In this document: positions 13,570-15,944 of the stretch, one piece after another | Position numbering within the stretch: position 1 is the stretch's first letter | Layout: the number at the start of each line of letters is the position of its first letter | DNA from: Kiritimatiellota bacterium | GTDB lineage: Bacteria; Verrucomicrobiota; Kiritimatiellia; RFP12; UBA1067 | DNA: 15,944 nt | Direction: 5' to 3' | NCBI GenBank assembly: GCA_009777165.1 | Contig: WRML01000013.1 | Span: 1-15,944, forward strand | Notes under the pieces: generated by a model | The model's database searches: none | What the model saw: only the letters and a program-made list of their open reading frames with translations | Told to the model about the DNA's origin: nothing | Made by a program: the position numbers and the translations under genes

Positions 13570-14900
13570 AGAAAAATATGATTGTTACACTGTTGTTGTG
13601 CGCCGCATCCATGTATGCGGACAGCGGGTCGGAAGCGTTGCGCCGTATCACTGAGATGGATTCAATCTTACGGGATGACGGGATGAGCCGTCTCCTGGAG
13701 GAGACCGGGAAACGGAAATGGGATGCCCCCCGCATATCCTCGAAATGGCATGTCGAGAACCGTATGACGGACAAGGAGAAAATCAGGGAAGTTGAGGTCG
13801 CGCGGGATTTCGGGCGGAGACTGGCGGTTGCGCTGGAGGAGGCCGCGAAAGGGCAGCAGTCAATCCCGCCGGGGGAGTCCCTTTACCGCAAGTCCGTGTT
13901 CCTCTGCGACCTCGCGGACTGGTGCGCGGGGACGGCGGGATACCAGAACCTGCTTCTCGCCCGCCGGTGCCACGACCTCGCGGCGGTAGGGCTGGCCCGC
14001 CTGACGGCGGACACGGGCGTGCCGCTCGATATCTGCAAACGGCTGGCAGGGCGTCTCGACCCGCCGCCGCCATGGATGTCTCCCGCATTTCGCATGAGGG
14101 TGCTGAACGGCGAGGCGGGGGCCAATGTGTTCAATGCCGCGGGTACGGAGGAAGAGATGCAGAGAATATGGGGCTTCGGTCTTGTCGCGAGTTCCCCCCT
14201 GCGCATAGCCCGTGGGACCCAGATGGTGCCGCTAAGCGGCCCTGAAAAGATGACGCTGGTTGAAAAGGGAATGGAAACGGCTGGCGAAGTATGTTTGAGG
14301 GAAACGGAAGACAGGGCTATCGATCTCGCAAAAATCAGAGAGCAGATTGACTTCTTCATGGACATGGAATATGTGGATGAGCCGCGAACCCTGCTCCGCG
14401 CATGGGACGTGCGGCAGTACCCGCTGATTGCCTACAGGATGGATTTGATGCGTTCCGTCCAAAAAGCATTGGGGCTTCTAGAGTTCAGAACAGTACTTGG
14501 TTTTTTCCCTGAGGATTTTGTTAGAAGTGAGAGGGAAAAAATGCAACTGGAGCATGACATCAAAGAGGCGGCCAAATGGGGTGCAAAGATTACGCCTATA
14601 GAAGACAGTCCCTCTTTTGATCCCATAAAGGAAGCTTTCTCTGTAGCATGGCTCAACCGCCCCGAGCGAAACATCCAAGACGATAACCGTTCCTCCACTG
14701 CGGCGTTGGCATACAAGGAAATCAAGGAGGGGCGTTTTCTTGACGAAGATACCGCCAGCATCCAGGACATCGAGCAACGCAAGAGGCGACAACTGGAGAG
14801 GGAGCAGAACCCTGTCATCCTCACGCCTGAAGAGCAAGAGCGACAGAAAGAAGAACTGAAAATGATTTGGCAGGAAATAGAACGGCAGAAACAGCCATAA
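13566..14900 (+). CDS. Gene C: exported protein following gene B, unknown function
   Basis: The protein has 444 residues. GGAGG lies 6 nt before the ATG, which overlaps gene B's stop (ATGA), so the two are translationally coupled. MKKNMIVTLLLCAASMYA is a signal peptide with cleavage near MYA-DS. LLLC does not fit a lipobox. Residues about 27-80 (ITEMDSIL, SSKWHVENRMTDKEKIREVE) resemble the N-terminus of the short gene at 14930. The middle contains many Leu/Ala helices (SVFLCDLADWCAGTAGYQNL, DICKRLAGRLDPPPPWM). The last 50 residues are a charged Glu/Gln/Lys/Arg helix (TPEEQERQKEELKMIWQE), probably a coiled coil. I recognise no family. Position suggests a partner of gene B, equivalent to the helical partner of gene A. 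Confidence 0.7.
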   Translation: MKKNMIVTLLLCAASMYADSGSEALRRITEMDSILRDDGMSRLLEETGKRKWDAPRISSKWHVENRMTDKEKIREVEVARDFGRRLAVALEEAAKGQQSIPPGESLYRKSVFLCDLADWCAGTAGYQNLLLARRCHDLAAVGLARLTADTGVPLDICKRLAGRLDPPPPWMSPAFRMRVLNGEAGANVFNAAGTEEEMQRIWGFGLVASSPLRIARGTQMVPLSGPEKMTLVEKGMETAGEVCLRETEDRAIDLAKIREQIDFFMDMEYVDEPRTLLRAWDVRQYPLIAYRMDLMRSVQKALGLLEFRTVLGFFPEDFVRSEREKMQLEHDIKEAAKWGAKITPIEDSPSFDPIKEAFSVAWLNRPERNIQDDNRSSTAALAYKEIKEGRFLDEDTASIQDIEQRKRRQLEREQNPVILTPEEQERQKEELKMIWQEIERQKQP

Positions 14901-14929
14901 CTGTCTGTGGCTTCGAATGGAGGTCTACC

Positions 14930-15316
14930 ATGAAAAAAACGATGCTCGCAATGAGCGCAAGTATGGCAATCGTTTCCGTTTTTGCGGCGGAGATAACCGG
15001 GATGGAACGGCTAAATTCCCTCGGCACTGCGTTACAGGAGGGTAGGGTGACAGGGGTGCTGGCAATAATGAAGGATGTTCCCATTCCCCAAATACCGTCC
15101 AAATGGCATGGCGAGACGCATATCAAGGATGAGGAGAAAATCAAGGAGACAAACGCCGCACATGAATTAGGTCATGGGCAGGGGTTGTTGCATACCCATG
15201 AAATTGCTGACAAAGTTCCACTGGATCAACAAGATCAGGATAACCTGATGGATCCTTATGCTGGCGTTAACAAGAACAGACTGCGTAAAAACCAGTGGAA
15301 TCTTTTGAACCCTTAG
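14930..15316 (+). CDS. Gene D: short chimeric exported protein with metzincin motif
   Basis: The protein has 128 residues. The ribosome site and start (GGAGGTCTACC-ATGAAAAAAA) nearly copy those of gene C. MKKTMLAMSASMAIVSVFAA is a signal peptide. Residues 24-74 follow gene C's N-terminus (SKWHGETHIKDEEKIKE against SKWHVENRMTDKEKIRE). At residue 76 it switches to the protease end of gene A: HELGHGQGLLH (78-88), then DNLMDP (104-109) and LRKNQW (118-123). The zinc motif HExxHxxGxxH and Met-turn candidate are intact. The catalytic half of the metzincin fold before the motif is missing, so a folded active enzyme is doubtful. It may be a recombination product or a spare cassette. It is followed directly by a paralogue of gene A's partner, with the stop overlapping the ribosome site. 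Confidence 0.7.
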   Translation: MKKTMLAMSASMAIVSVFAAEITGMERLNSLGTALQEGRVTGVLAIMKDVPIPQIPSKWHGETHIKDEEKIKETNAAHELGHGQGLLHTHEIADKVPLDQQDQDNLMDPYAGVNKNRLRKNQWNLLNP

Positions 15317-15325
15317 GAGAAAGAG

Positions 15326-15944
15326 ATGAAACAGCCTGTTTACAGATTGGTGATAGTTATGCTTTTGGGGTATATTATGACAAATGGTGTAAACTCTGCG
15401 AGCGTTGTAAGGCAAAAGACAGAAGCAGAGTTGCAACTTCTGGGTCTGAATACATCCGATAGTGAGAAGAGAGCGAAGGCCGAAGAGGTGATTCGTAATA
15501 GTATTAGAGCCCATGCTCCTGAACATGTGACCGACAGTCCACAATATCGGGCCGACATATATGCTTACGGTGCTGAAATGATTCGCAGAGACCCGGCCGT
15601 GTCGTTTGAAGTGAAGCGGTTCATTGCCGACATCCTCGCCGAGGGCATTGTCAATGACAATTCGGATTATTTAAAGCAAGCCGCTGTTCGCTGGCTGGCT
15701 ACTGTTCTTGCCGTTACCGGGCCGGACATCCTTTCTGATGATGCACTTGGCAATATTCAGAAAGGTTTTGAGGATCCCTCGTTGCTCGGGAGGGATATGG
15801 TTCTCCTTGCCTACCGAGCTAAGCTGAAAGGCGCTTCCAAACGGATAGAGGCCATCAGCCGGATGCCCATCAAGCGGAATGGGTTGCTTGACAAAACGGT
15901 TTGGACTGCGTTGCTGGTCAGGGCATGGGACGGAGACGAACAGG
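15326..15944 (+). CDS. Partner protein, copy 2 (3' end cut by window edge)
   Basis: An open frame of 206 codons runs off the right edge without a stop. AGGAG overlapping gene D's TAG lies 6 nt before the ATG at 15326. MKQPVYRLVIVMLLGYIMTN begins the signal peptide. It aligns with the protein at 10313 over its full visible length (QLLGLNTSDSEKRAKAE, VTGPDILSDDALGNIQKGFE, KRIEAISR, VWTALLVRAWDGD). The stretch from AYGAEMIRRD to NDNSDY is identical in protein and over 95 nt in DNA (15575-15669 against 10562-10656), while flanks differ widely. The signal peptide and the 20 residues after it are the most divergent part. Confidence 0.8.
   Translation, partial: MKQPVYRLVIVMLLGYIMTNGVNSASVVRQKTEAELQLLGLNTSDSEKRAKAEEVIRNSIRAHAPEHVTDSPQYRADIYAYGAEMIRRDPAVSFEVKRFIADILAEGIVNDNSDYLKQAAVRWLATVLAVTGPDILSDDALGNIQKGFEDPSLLGRDMVLLAYRAKLKGASKRIEAISRMPIKRNGLLDKTVWTALLVRAWDGDEQ

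Overview
The window is bacterial and joins two kinds of DNA. Positions 1 to about 5441 are GC-rich chromosomal backbone with long G and C homopolymer runs. The rest is an accessory region with mixed base composition, signal-peptide proteins, intergenic simple repeats, phage debris and duplications. The exosortase/EpsI fusion, the split IMP cyclohydrolase, the two-subunit-type fumarase and the GGG/CCC-rich codon use suggest a Gram-negative member of the PVC group, perhaps Kiritimatiellota. This is an inference; no rRNA or marker protein is present to settle it.

Backbone, left to right: the 3' end of a DegT/DnrJ-type sugar aminotransferase overlaps by 4 bp an exosortase fused to an EpsI-like domain (surface polysaccharide and protein sorting). 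A phosphofructokinase on the minus strand converges on them. Between the phosphofructokinase and a tRNA-Lys(UUU) lie two divergent promoters whose -35 boxes touch. The tRNA is followed after 12 nt by a stand-alone IMP cyclohydrolase, then by the alpha subunit of a class I fumarase with no beta subunit after it.

5442-8682 is a decayed zone. It holds a lipoprotein gene with an amber codon in its signal peptide, a phage minor-head-protein remnant, a secreted-protein gene whose signal peptide contains three 7-nt repeats and is now out of frame, a perfect 28-nt palindrome, several heptamer-repeat tracts, and a 250-bp hairpin-rich inverted-repeat element.

8683-15944 is the most interesting part: a tandem array of exported proteins. 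Two large proteins share a promoter, signal peptide and N-terminal domain of about 220 residues but have unrelated C-terminal regions. One ends in a metzincin-type zinc protease (HExxHxxGxxH). Each is followed at once by a second exported protein. A short chimeric gene then joins the start of one partner gene to a second metzincin motif, and is followed by a second copy of the helical partner protein. A 95-nt block of complete identity, an orphan signal-peptide stub and expanded repeats show recent recombination. The layout resembles a polymorphic toxin/partner locus with a spare cassette. That reading is a hypothesis.
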